A stretch of DNA of 64,000 bases from positions 1-64,000 of the forward strand of contig NW_003134283.1 of the NCBI RefSeq assembly GCF_000003605.2, read 5' to 3'. Below the pieces are notes generated by a model. The model saw only the letters and a list, made by a program, of their open reading frames with translations, ran no database searches and was not told the DNA's origin. Numbering within the stretch: the first letter of the stretch is position 1; the number at the start of each line of letters is the position of its first letter. Below are positions 1 to 10,218 of the stretch, one piece after another. The position numbers and the translations under genes are program-made. Origin of the DNA: Saccoglossus kowalevskii. Lineage: Eukaryota > Hemichordata > Enteropneusta > Harrimaniidae.

Positions 1-255
1 CGTCGCCGACATTTCGTTCGTTTTTTCAAATTTGCACCATGTTTTTTAACAGTTTACAGTCAGCTCATGTAAACATCGATAGGCAGCTTCCAACTGATTT
101 TATTAAATTTGTCGACTTTACAACTGCGCGTTTCTATATGCCAACAACGTAGGTCATACATACAAATACATCTACCAACTTTCTAATAACTTTGCACAAC
201 TTTGCAATCACTTTAAACAATTTTGAACGGTGTGTTAACAGCTTAAAACCCACTA
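1..255 (+). repeat. Partial monomer U0 (3' end of a unit)
   Basis: This is the last ~255 bp of a unit cut by the window start. It has the GTAAACATCGATAGG form of the post-dyad region, AACAACGTAGG where most units read AACAACTTAGG, and a complete tract B ending just before the core at 251. Confidence 0.93.
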
Positions 256-625
256 CGTGCCGACGACATAAACAACTTGTTCTTGAAAATTAGAAGGATT
301 TTGAAAACTTTTTATTAAATTAAAATAGTTACAACAATTCCGCGATTTTCCACTATAAATGATTGACATCACAGAAAGAAGGAATGCAGGAACGTTGTTT
401 TATATGTTCTACATGTGTGTGATGAAAAAAAATTCAACAGCATGTTTACTGAGGGAGTCTCCCATGCAAGTACTAACCACGCCCGATTGTGCTTTACTTT
501 AAACATTTGTCAGTGACCTAACCACACAGGTGCATGGATTATTTGAAATTAAGCCGAATTGGTGGCTATTTCATGTTTTTGGAAGTTTTAAAATCGATAT
601 CGCTGGCACAGGCAACTTCTAGAAT

Positions 626-638
626 TGACCTATGACCT
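626..638 (-). promoter_or_regulatory. DR1 nuclear-receptor-like motif (reference copy, U1)
   Basis: TGACCTATGACCT reads AGGTCA-T-AGGTCA on the minus strand: two perfect consensus half-sites spaced by one base, the DR1 arrangement bound by RXR, HNF4 and COUP-TF type receptors in animals. By eye about 50 of 68 units that contain this region keep both halves. The motif is certain; binding is not shown. Confidence 0.55.
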
Positions 639-903
639 CTACATACTTGGAGTAACAGTACGGTAATTTAACAGTATTTAACAAAACTATTTTATTCCCT
701 GTTTTCGAACTTTTAACTATGAGACTTGTTAATATGATATCACAGGTACCAATTCCGAATGAAACTACCAACTTTACAATCGCTTTTCACAACTTTGTAA
801 CCATTTTTTGTCGCTTTTTCGGTTGGCTGTTGTGATAATCTGCTTATATATGAGGCATTATCGATACATTTACTTAATGTTTTCAACATTTAACTGCGGG
901 GTT

Positions 904-917
904 GTCATTACAATGAC
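904..917. repeat. 14-bp dyad GTCATTACAATGAC (reference copy, U1)
   Basis: GTCATT and its reverse complement AATGAC are separated by AC. It occurs about 70 times in the window, including the short units, and by eye is altered in only four (near 38597, 55422, 56357 and 62907). It is a candidate for a dimeric binding protein; no family is assigned. Confidence 0.65.
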
Positions 918-1188
918 TTAGGATAAATATACAAGCTTCTTCGCCAACATTTCGTTCCTTTTTTCAACTTTGCACACTGTTTTCTAACAGTTTACAGTCA
1001 GCTCATGTGAACATCTATAGGCAGCTTTCAACTGATTTTATTAAAATTGTCGACTTTAAAACTGCGCGTTTCTATATGCCAACAACTTAGGTCATACATA
1101 CGAATACATCTACCTACTTTGTAATAACTTTGCACAACTTTGCAATCACTTTAATCAACTTTGAACGGTGTGTTAACAGCTTAAAACC

Positions 1189-1205
1189 CACTACGTGCCG
1201 ACGAC
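1189..1205 (+). other. Conserved core CACTACGTGCCGACGAC (reference copy, U2)
   Basis: This 17-mer is a GC-rich patch in AT-rich surroundings. By eye it is intact in 62 of 67 landmark copies; the altered ones are U11, U12, U44, U61 and U66. The variable block 150-330 bp downstream changes far more. It is a candidate protein-binding site by conservation only; no known box was recognised. Confidence 0.6.
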
Positions 1206-1704
1206 ATAAACAACTTGTTCTTGAAAATTAGAAGGATTTTGAAAACTTTTTATTAAATTAAAATACTTACAACAATTCCGCGATTTTCCACTATAAATGA
1301 TTGACATCACAGTAAGAAAGAATGCAGGAACGTTGTTTTATATGTTTTACATGTGTGTGATGAAAAAAAATTCAACAGCTCGATTACTGAGGGAGTCTCA
1401 CATGCAAGTACTAACCACGCCCGATTGTGCTTTACTTTAAACATTTGTCGGTGACCTAACCACACAGCTGCATGGATTATTTGAAACTAAGCCGATTTGG
1501 CGGCTATTTCATGTTTGTGCATGTTTTAAAATCGATATCGCTGGCACAGGTAACTTCTAGAATTGACCTATGACCTCTACATACTTGGAGTAACAGTACG
1601 GTAATTTAACAGTATTTATAATAAACAATTATTCACATTTTCGAACTTTTAACTATGAGACTTGTTATTATGATATCATAGGTACCATTTCCGAATGAAA
1701 CTAC

Positions 1705-1758
1705 CAACTTTACAATCGCTTTTCACAACTTTGTAAACATTTTTTGTCGCTTTTTCGG
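1705..1758 (+). other. Tract A: helically phased T-runs (reference copy, U2)
   Basis: CAACTTTACAATCGCTTTTC is followed by ACAACTTTG and two longer T-runs around GTCG. T-run starts lie at about 4, 15, 25, 37 and 47 of the tract, close to one helical turn apart. Its first 31 bp match tract B at about 26 positions, so the two share an origin. Confidence 0.7.
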
Positions 1759-2011
1759 TTGGCTGTTGTGATAATCTGCTTATATATGAGGCATTATCGA
1801 TACATTTACTTAATGTTTTCAACATTTAACTGCGGGGTTGTCATTACAATGACTTCGGATAAATATACAAGCTTCTTCGCCAATATTTAGTTCGTTTTTT
1901 CAACTTTGCACACTGTTTTCTAACAGTTTACAGTCAGCTCATGTGAACATCTATAGGCAGCTTTCAACTGATTTTATCAAATTTGTCGACTTTACAACTG
2001 TGCGTTTCTAT

Positions 2012-2017
2012 ATGCCA
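2012..2017 (+). promoter_or_regulatory. Plus-strand AGGTCA half-site (reference copy, U2)
   Basis: CTTAGGTCATACATAC, present in most units about 110 bp before the next core. It is an isolated half-site on the strand opposite to DR1. Disrupted in U7 (AGGACA), U34 (AGATCA), U45 (AGCTCA at 46250) and U64 (AGGTTA). Confidence 0.4.
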
Positions 2018-2049
2018 ACAACTTAGGTCATACATACGAATACATCTAC

Positions 2050-2104
2050 CAACTTTGTAATAACTTTGCACAACTTTGCAATCACTTTAAACAACTTTGA
2101 ACGG
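2050..2104 (+). other. Tract B: five CTTT runs at 10.5-bp spacing (reference copy, U2)
   Basis: CTTT starts at positions 4, 15, 25, 36 and 46 of the tract; spacings are 11, 10, 11 and 10. It ends about 30 bp before the conserved core. The pattern is kept in nearly all units. Phased A/T runs are known to bend DNA or set nucleosome rotation; that role is inferred here. Confidence 0.75.
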
Positions 2105-2129
2105 TGTGTTAACAGCTTAAAACCCACTA

Positions 2130-3313
2130 CGTGCCGACGACATAAACAACTTGTTCTTGAAAATTAGAAGGATTTTGAAAACTTTTTATTAAATTAAAAT
2201 AGTTACAACAATTCCGCGATTTTCCACTATAAATGATTGATATCACAGTAAGAAAGAATGCAGGAACGTTGTTTTATATGTTTTACATGTGTGTGATGAA
2301 AAAAAATTCAACAGCTCGATTACTGAGGGAGTCTCACATGCAAGTACTAACCACGCCCGATTGTGCTTTACTTTAAACATTTGTCGGTGACCTAACCACA
2401 CAGCTGCACGGATTATATGAAATTAAGCCGATTTGGCGGCTATTTCATGTTTGTGCATGTTTTAAAATCGATATCGCTGGCACAGGTAACTTCTAGAATT
2501 GACCTATGACCTCTACATACTTGGAGTAACATTACGGTAATTTAACAGTATTTAAAAAAAACAATTATTCACATTTTCGAACTTTTCACTATGAGACTTG
2601 TTATTATGATATCACAGGTACCATTTCCGAATGAAACTACCAACTTTACAATCGCTTTTCACAACTTTGTAACTAATTATTGTCGATTTTCAGTTGGCTG
2701 TTGTGATAATCTGCTTATATATGAGGCATTATCGACACATTTACTTAATGTTTTCAACATTTAACTGCGGGGTTGTCATTACAATGACTTAGGATAAATA
2801 TAACAAAACTATTTATTCACATTTTCGAACTTTTAACTATGAGACTTGTTAATATGATATCACAAGTACCAATTCCGACTGAAACTACCAACTTTACAAT
2901 CGCTTTTCACAACTTTGTAACTAATTTTTGTCGATTTTTCGGTTGGCTGTTGTGATAATCTGCTTATATATGAGGCATTATCGACACATTTACTTAATGT
3001 TTTCAACATTTAACTGCGGGGTTGTCATTACAATGACTTAGGATAAATATACAAGCTTCTTCGCCAACATTTCGTTCGTTTTTTCAACGTTGCACCCTGT
3101 TTTCTAACAGTTTACAGTCAGCTCATGTGAACATCTATAGGCAGCTTTCAACTGATTTTATTAAAATTGTCGACTTTACAACTGCGCGTTTCTATATGCC
3201 AACAACTTAGGTCATACATACGAATACATCTACCAACTTTGTAATAACTTTGCACAACTTTGCAATCACTTTAAACAACTTTGAACGGTGTGTTAACAGC
3301 TTAAAACCCACTA
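2130..3313 (+). repeat. Monomer U3 plus 248-bp partial unit (1184 bp)
   Basis: Starts as a group A unit resembling U2 (TTATTATG, CCATTTCC, TAATTATTGTCG). Just after its dyad the sequence jumps back, so the stretch from the AACAAAACTATT region to the end of the dyad region is present twice, in two different variants. Confidence 0.92.
2802..3049 (+). repeat. Extra partial unit inside U3
   Basis: About 248 bp covering the post-DR1 region, tract A and dyad. The join reads GGATAAATA|TAACAAAACT. The copy carries CCGACTGAAAC and CGACACATTT, whereas the preceding copy has CCGAATGAAAC. It therefore came from another unit and is not a simple local slip. Confidence 0.85.
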
Positions 3314-4249
3314 CGTGCCGACGACATAAACAACTTGTTCTTGAAAATTAGAAGGATTTTGAAAACTTTTTATTAAATTAAAATAGTTACAACAATTCCG
3401 CGATTTTCCACTATAAATGATTGACATCACAGTAAGAAAGAATGCAGGAACGTTGTTTTATATGTTTTACATGTGTGTGATGAAAAAAAATTCAACAGCT
3501 CGATTACTGAGGGAGTCTCACATGCAAGTATTAACCACGTCCGATTGTGCTTTACTTTAAACATTTGTCGGTGACCTAACCACACAGCTGCATGGATTAT
3601 ATGAAATTAAGCCGATTTGGCGGCTATTTCATGTTTTTGCATGTTTTAAAATCGATATCGCTGGCACAGGTAACTTCTAGAATTGACATATGACCTCTAC
3701 ATACTTGGAGTAACAGTACGGTAATTTAACAGTATTTAACAAAACTATTTATTCACATTTTCGAACTTTTAACTATGAGACTTGTTAATATGATATCACA
3801 GGTACCAATTCCGACTGAAACTACCAACTTTACAATCGCTTTTCACAACTTTGTAACTAATTTTTGTCGATTTTTCGGTTGGCTGTTGTGATAATCTGCT
3901 TATATATGAGGCATTATCGACACATTTACTTAATGTTTTCAACATTTAACTGCGAGGTTGTCATTACAATGACTTAGGATAAATATACAAGCTTCTTCGC
4001 CAACATTTCGTTCGTTTTTTCAACTTTGCACACTGTTTTCTAACAGTTTACAGTCAGCTCATGTGAACATCTATAGGCAGCTTTCAACTGATTTTATTAA
4101 AATTGTCGACTTTACAACTGCGCGTTTCTATATGCCAACAACTTAGGTCATACATACGAATACATCTACCAACTTTGTAATAACTTTGCACAACTTTGCA
4201 ATCACTTTAAACAACTTTGAACGGTGTGTTAACAGCTTAAAACCCACTA
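3314..4249 (+). repeat. Monomer U4 (936 bp, group A)
   Basis: Group A with GTATTAACCACGTCCG. The DR1 motif is damaged (TGACATATGACCT). The second half carries CCGACTGAAAC and CGACACATTT, and the pre-dyad reads GCGAGGTTG. Confidence 0.93.
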
Positions 4250-5185
4250 CGTGCCGACGACATAAACAACTTGTTCTTGAAAATTAGAAGGATTTTGAAA
4301 ACTTTTTATTAAATTAAAATAGTTACAACAATTCCGCGATTTTCCACTATAAATGATTGACATCACAGTAAGAAAGAATGCAGGAACGTTGTTTTATATG
4401 TTTTACATGTGTGTGATGAAAAAAAATTCAACAGCTCGATTACTGAGGGAGTCTCACATGCAAGTACTAACCACGCCCGATTGTGCTTTACTTTAAACAT
4501 TTGTCGGTGACCTAACCACACAGCTGCACGGATTATATGAAATTAAGCCGATTTGGCGGCTATTTCATGTTTGTGCATGTTTTAAAATCGATATCGCTGG
4601 CACAGGTAACTTCTAGAATTGACCTATGACCTCTACATACTTGGAGTAACAGTACGGTAATTTAACAGTATTTAACAAAAATATTTATTCACATTTTCGA
4701 ACTTTTAACTATGAGACTTGTTAATATGATATCACAGGAACCAATTCCGAATGAAACTACCAACTTTACAATCGCTTTTCACAACTTTGTAACTATTTTT
4801 TGTCGATTTTTCGGTTGGCTATTGTGATAATCTGCTTATATATGAGGCATTATCGATACATTTACTTAATGTTTTCAACATGTAACTGCGGGGTTGTCAT
4901 TACAATGACTTAGGATAAATATACAAGCTTCTTCGCCAACATTTCGTTCGTTTTTTCAACTTTGCACCCTGTTTTCTAACCGTTTACAGTCAGCTCATGT
5001 GAACATCTATAGGCAGCTTTCAACTGATTTTATCAAATTTGTTGACTTTAGAACTGCGCGTTTCTATATGCCAACAACTTAGGTCATACATACGAATACA
5101 TCTACCAACTTTGTAATAACTTTGCACAACTTTGCAATCACTTTAAACAACTTTGAACAGTGTGTTAACAGCTTAAAACCCACTA
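4250..5185 (+). repeat. Monomer U5 (936 bp, group A)
   Basis: Group A with GCACGGATTATATG and GTTTGTGCATG. The second half switches to the AAAAATATTTATTC form with CAGGAACCAATTCC. Pre-dyad reads CAACATGTAAC. Confidence 0.93.
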
Positions 5186-6115
5186 CGTGCCGACGACATA
5201 AACAACTTGTTCTTGAAAATTAGAAGGATTTTGAAAACTTAAATTAAAATAGTTACAACAATTCCGCGATTTTCCACTATAAATGATTGACATCACAGTA
5301 AAAAATAATGCAGGAACGTTGTTTTATATGTTTTACATGTGTGTAATGAAAAAAAATTCAACAGCTTGTTTACTGAGGGAGTCTCCCATGCAAGTACTAA
5401 CCACACCCGATTGTGCTTTACTTTAAACATTTGTCGGTGACCTAACCACACAGGTGCATGAATTATTTGAAATTAAGCCGATTTGGCGACTATTTCATGT
5501 TTTTGCATGTTTTAAAATCGATATCGCTGGCACAGGTAACTTCTAGAATTGACCTATGACCTCTACATACTTGGAGTAACAGTACGGTAATTTAACAGTA
5601 TTTAACAAAAATATTTATTCACATTTTCGAACTTTTAACTATGAGACTTGTTAATATGAAATCACCGGAACCAAATCCGAATGAAACTACCAACTTTACA
5701 ATCGCTTTTCACAACTTTGTAACTAATTTTTGTCGATTTTTCGGTTGACTGTTGTGATAATCTGCTTATATATGAGGCATTATCGATACATTTAATTAAT
5801 GTTTTCAACATTTAACTGCGGGGTTGTCATTACAATGACTTAGGATAAATATACAAGCTTCTTCGCCAACATTTCGTTCGTTTTTTCAACTTTGCATCCT
5901 GTTTTCTAACAGTTTACACTCAGCTCATGTAAACATCTATAGGCAGCTTTCAACTGATTTTTTTAAATTTGTCGTCTTTAGAACTGCGCGTTTCTATATG
6001 CCAACAACTTAGGTCATACATACGAATACATCTACCAACTTTGTAATAACTTTGCACAACTTTGCAATCACTTTAAACAACTTTGAACGGTGCGTTAACA
6101 GCTTAAAACCCACTA
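5186..6115 (+). repeat. Monomer U6 (930 bp, group D)
   Basis: A 6-bp deletion gives GAAAACTTAAATTAAAATAG, shared with U48 40 kb away. It also has CAGTAAAAAATAATG, and GAAATCACCGGAACC, which recurs in U66 57 kb away. Confidence 0.93.
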
Positions 6116-7050
6116 CGTGCCGACGACATAAACAACTTGTTCTTGAAAATTAGAAGGATTTTGAAAACTTTTTATTAAATTAAAATAGTTACAACAATTC
6201 CGCGATTTTCCGCTTTAAATGATTGACATCACAGTAAGAAAGAATGCAGGAACGTTGTTTTATATGTTTTACATGTGTGTGATGAAACAAAATTCAACAG
6301 CTTGGTTACTGAGGGAGTATTCCATGCAAGTACTAACCACGCCCGATTGTGCTTTACTTTAAACATTTGTCGGTGACCTAAGCACACAGCTGCATGGATT
6401 ATTTTAAATTAAGCCGATTTGGCGGCTATTTCATGTTTTTGCATGTTTTAAAATCGATATCGCTGACACAGGTAACTTATAGAATTGACCTATGAACTCT
6501 ACATACTTGGAGTAACAGTACGGTAATTTAACAGTATTTAAAAAAATATTTATTCACATTTTCGAACTTTTAACTATGAGACTTTTTAATATGATATCAG
6601 AGGTACCAATTCCGAATGAAACTACCAACTTTACAATCGCTTTTCAAAACTTTGTAACTAATTTTTGTCGATTTTTCGGTTGACTGTTGTGATAATCTGC
6701 TTATATATGAGGCATTATCGATACATTTAATTAATGTTTTCAACATTTAACTGCGGGGTTGTCATTACAATGACTTAGGATAAATATACAAGCTTCTTCG
6801 CCAACATTTCGTTCGTTTTTTCAACTTTGCATCCTGTTTTCTAACAGTTTACACTCAGCTCATGTAAACATCTATAGGCAGCTTTCAACTGATGTTATTA
6901 AATTTGTCGACTTTAGAATTGCGCGTTTCTATATGCCAACAACTTAGGACATACATACGAATACATCTACCAACTTTGTAATAACTTTGCACAACTTTGC
7001 AATCACTTTAAACAACTTTGAACGGTGTGTTAACAGCTTAAAACCCACTA
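6116..7050 (+). repeat. Monomer U7 (935 bp)
   Basis: Variable block has GAGGGAGTATTCC and CCTAAGCACACAG. DR1 is damaged in the second half-site (TGACCTATGAACT). It has GACTTTTTAATATG and CAGAGGTACC, and tract A carries CAAAACTTTG. Confidence 0.93.
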
Positions 7051-7981
7051 CGTGCCGACGACATAAACAACTTGTTCTTGAAAATTAGAAGGATTATGAA
7101 AACTTTTTATTAAATTAAAATAGTTACAACAATTCCGCGATTTTCCACTATAAATGGTTGACATCACAGTAAGAAAGAATGCAGGAACGTTGTTTTATAT
7201 GTTTTACATGTGTGTGATGAAAAAAAATTCAACAGCTCGTTTACTGAGGGAGTCTCCCATGCAAGTACTAACCAGGCCCCATTGTGCTTTACCTTAAACA
7301 TTTGTCGGTGACCTAACCACACAGGTGCATGAATTATTTGAAATTAAGCCGATTTGGCGGCTATTCCATGTTTTTGCATGTTTTAAAATCGATATCGCTG
7401 GCACAGGTAACTTCTAGAATTGACCTATGACCTCTACATACTTGGAGTAACAGTACGGTAATTTAACAGTATTCAACAAAAATATTTATTCACATTTTCG
7501 AACTTTTAACTATGAGACTTGTTAATATGATATCACAGGTACCAATTCCGAATGAAACTACCAACTTTACAATCGCTTTTCACAACTTTGTAACTAATTT
7601 TTGTCGATTTTTCGGTTGGCTGTTGTGATAATCTGCTTATATATGAGGCATTATCGATACATTAACTTAATGTTTTCAACATTTAACTGCGGGGTTGTCA
7701 TTACAATGACTTAGGATAAATATACAAGCTTCTTCGCCAACATTTCGTTCGTTTTTTCAACTTTGCACACTGTTTTCTAACAGTTTACAGTCAGCTTATG
7801 TAAACATCTATAGGCAGCTTTCAACTGATTTTATTAAATTTGTCGACTTTAGAACTGCGCGTTTCTATATGCCAACAACTTAGGTCATACATACGAATAC
7901 ATCTACCAATTTTGTAATAACTTTGCACAACTTTGCAATCACTTTAAACAACTTTGAACGTTAACAGCTTAAAACCCACTA
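7051..7981 (+). repeat. Monomer U8 (931 bp, group D)
   Basis: Carries ACCAGGCCCCATTGTG and TTTACCTTAAAC, shared with U9. Near the end, loss of GGTGT gives TTTGAACGTTAACAG. The same change is found at the end of U42, about 33 kb away. Confidence 0.93.
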
Positions 7982-8918
7982 CGTGCCGACGACATAAACA
8001 ACTTGTTCTTGAAAATTAGAAGGATTTTGAAAACTTTTTATTAAATTAAAATAGTTACAACAATTCCGCGATTTTCCGCTATAAATGATTGACATCACAG
8101 TAAGAAAGAATGCAGGAACGTTGTTTTATATGTTTTACATGTGTGTGATGAAAAAAAATTCAACAGCTCGTTTACTGAGGGAGTCTCCCATGCAAGTACT
8201 AACCAGGCCCCATTGTGCTTTACCTTAAACATTTGTCGGTGACCTAACCACATAGCTGCAAGGATTATTTGAAATTAAGCCGATTTGGCGGCTATTTCAT
8301 GTTTTTGCATGTTTTAAAATCGATATTGCTGGCACAGGTAACTTCTAGAATAGACCTATGATCTCTACATACTTGGAGTAACAGTACGGTAATTTAACCG
8401 TATTTAACAAAAATATTTATTCACATTATAGAACTTTTAACTATGAGACTTGTAAATATGATATCACAGGTACCAATTCCGAATGAAACTACCAACTTTA
8501 CAATCGCTTTTCACAACTTTGTAACAAATTTTTGTCGATTTTTCGGTTGGCTGTTGTGATAATCTGCTTATATAATGAGACATTATCGATACATTTACTT
8601 AATGTTTTCAACATTTAACTGCGGGTTTGTCATTACAATGACTTAGGATAAATATACAAGCTTCTTCGCCAACATTTCGTTCGTTTTTTCAACTTTGCAC
8701 CCTGTTTTCTAACAGTTTACAGTCAGCTCATGTAAACATAGATAGGCAGCTTCCAACTGATTTTATTAAATTTGTCGACTTTACAACTGCGCATTTCTAT
8801 ATGCCAACAACTTAGGTCATACATACAAATACATCTACCAACTTTGTAATAATTTTGCACAACTTTGCAATCACTTTAAACAACTTTGAACGGTGTGTTA
8901 ACAGCTTAAAACCCACTA
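7982..8918 (+). repeat. Monomer U9 (937 bp, group C)
   Basis: Shares ACCAGGCCCCATTGTG with U8 but then has CACATAGCTGCAAGG. DR1 has both halves altered (AGACCTATGATCT). The tail has GCGCATTTC, TACAAATAC and AATAATTTTGC, matching the tail of U66. Confidence 0.93.
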
Positions 8919-10218
8919 CGTGCCGACGACATAAACAACTTGTTCTTGAAAATTAGAAGGATTTTGAAAACTTTTTATTAAATTAAAATAGTTACAACAA
9001 TTCCGCGATTTTCCGCTATAAATGATTGACATCACAGTAAGAAAGAATGCAGGAACGTTGTTTTATATGTTTTGCATGTGTGTGATGAAAAAAAAATCAA
9101 CAGCTTGTTTACTGAGGGAGTCTCCCATGCAAGTACTAACCACGCCCGATTGTGCTTTAATTTAAACATGTGTCAGTGAACTAAACACACAGCTGAATGG
9201 ATTATTTGAAATTAAGCCGAATTGGTGGCTATTTCATGTTATTGGAAGTTTTGAAATCGATATCGCTGGCACAGGTAACTTCTAGAATTGACCTATGACC
9301 TCTACATACTTGGAGTAACAGTACGGTAACTTAACAGTATTTAAAAAAATATTTATTCACATTTTCGAACTTTTACCTATGAGACTTGTTAATATGATAT
9401 CTCACAGGTACCAATTCCGAATGAAACTACCAACTTTACAATCCCTTTTCACAACTTTGTAACTAATTTTTGTCGATTTTTCGGTTGGCTGTTGTGATAA
9501 TCTGCTTATATATGAGGCATTATCGATACACTTACCTAATGTTTTCAATATTCAACTGCGGGGTTGTCATTACAATGACTTAGGATAAATATACAAGCTT
9601 CTTCGCCAACATTTCGTTCGTTTTTTCAACTTTGCACACTGTTTTCTAACAGTTTACAGTCAGCTCATGTGAACATCTATAGGCAGCTTCCAACTGATTT
9701 TATTAAATTTGTCGACTTTACAACTGCGCGTTTTTATATGCCAACAAATTAGGTCATACATACAAATACATCTACCAACTTTGTAATAACTTTGCACAAC
9801 TTTACAATCGCTTTCACAACTTTGTAACCATTTTTTGTCGCTTTTTCGGTTGGCTGTTGTGATAATCTACTTATATATGAGCATTATCGATACATTTACT
9901 TAATGTTTTCAACATTTAACTGCGGGGTTGTCATTACAATGACTTAGGATAAATATACAGCTTCTTCGCCAACAGTTCGTTCGTTTTTTCAACTTTGCAC
10001 ACTGTTTTCTAACAGTTTACAGTCAGCTCATGTGAACATCTATAGGCAGCTTTCAACTGATTTTAATAAAATTCTCGACTTTACAACTGCGCGTTTCTAT
10101 ATGCCAACAACTTAGGTCATACATACGAATACATCTACCAACTTTGTAATAACTTTGCACAACTTTGCAATCACTTTAATCAACTTTGAACGGTGTGTTA
10201 ACAGCTTAAAACCCACTA
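8919..10218 (+). repeat. Monomer U10 plus 363-bp short unit (1300 bp, group E)
   Basis: Rare group E form with TTTGCATGTGTG, CTTTAATTTAAAC, GTCAGTGAAC, AATCCCTTTTCAC and TACACTTACCTAATG. It is followed by a short unit lacking about 573 bp. The same arrangement occurs in U14 and appears to begin again in U67. Confidence 0.93.
9804..10166 (+). repeat. Short composite unit, first copy (363 bp)
   Basis: The sequence runs from tract B (ACTTTGCACAACTTT) directly into tract A (ACAATCGCTTTCACAAC). The shared bases at the join are CAACTTT at 9797-9803. It contains tract A, the dyad and tract B but lacks the core, the variable block and DR1. Confidence 0.88.

Larger units (their letters stand above)
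256..1193 (+). repeat. Monomer U1 (938 bp, group E)
   Basis: Group E variable block (GAATTGGTGGC and TTGGAAGTTTT). The segment near 685 reads CTATTTTATTCCCTG, seen in no other unit. It has GGCAACTTC for the usual GGTAACTTC, and TTAATCAACTTTG in tract B. Confidence 0.93.
1194..2129 (+). repeat. Monomer U2 (936 bp, group A)
   Basis: Group A block with GTTTGTGCATG. Distinct changes are TATAATAAACAATTATTC, CTTGTTATTATG, ATCATAGGTACCATTTCC and CAATATTTAG. Used here as the reference for offsets because its length is modal. Confidence 0.93.

Noticed and set aside
904-917. Dyad as a transcription terminator hairpin
   Set aside because: The stem is only 6 bp with a 2-base loop and no adjoining gene or U-run; a protein-binding dyad is more plausible.
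1205-1300. Forkhead-like ATAAACA and GTAAACA sites near the core and after the dyad
   Set aside because: The motif is short and expected by chance in AT-rich DNA; the GTAAACA site is GTGAACA in most units.
1940-2060. Pol III internal promoter that would suggest a SINE-derived monomer
   Set aside because: No convincing A box and B box pair was found, and there is no poly(A) or simple-repeat tail.
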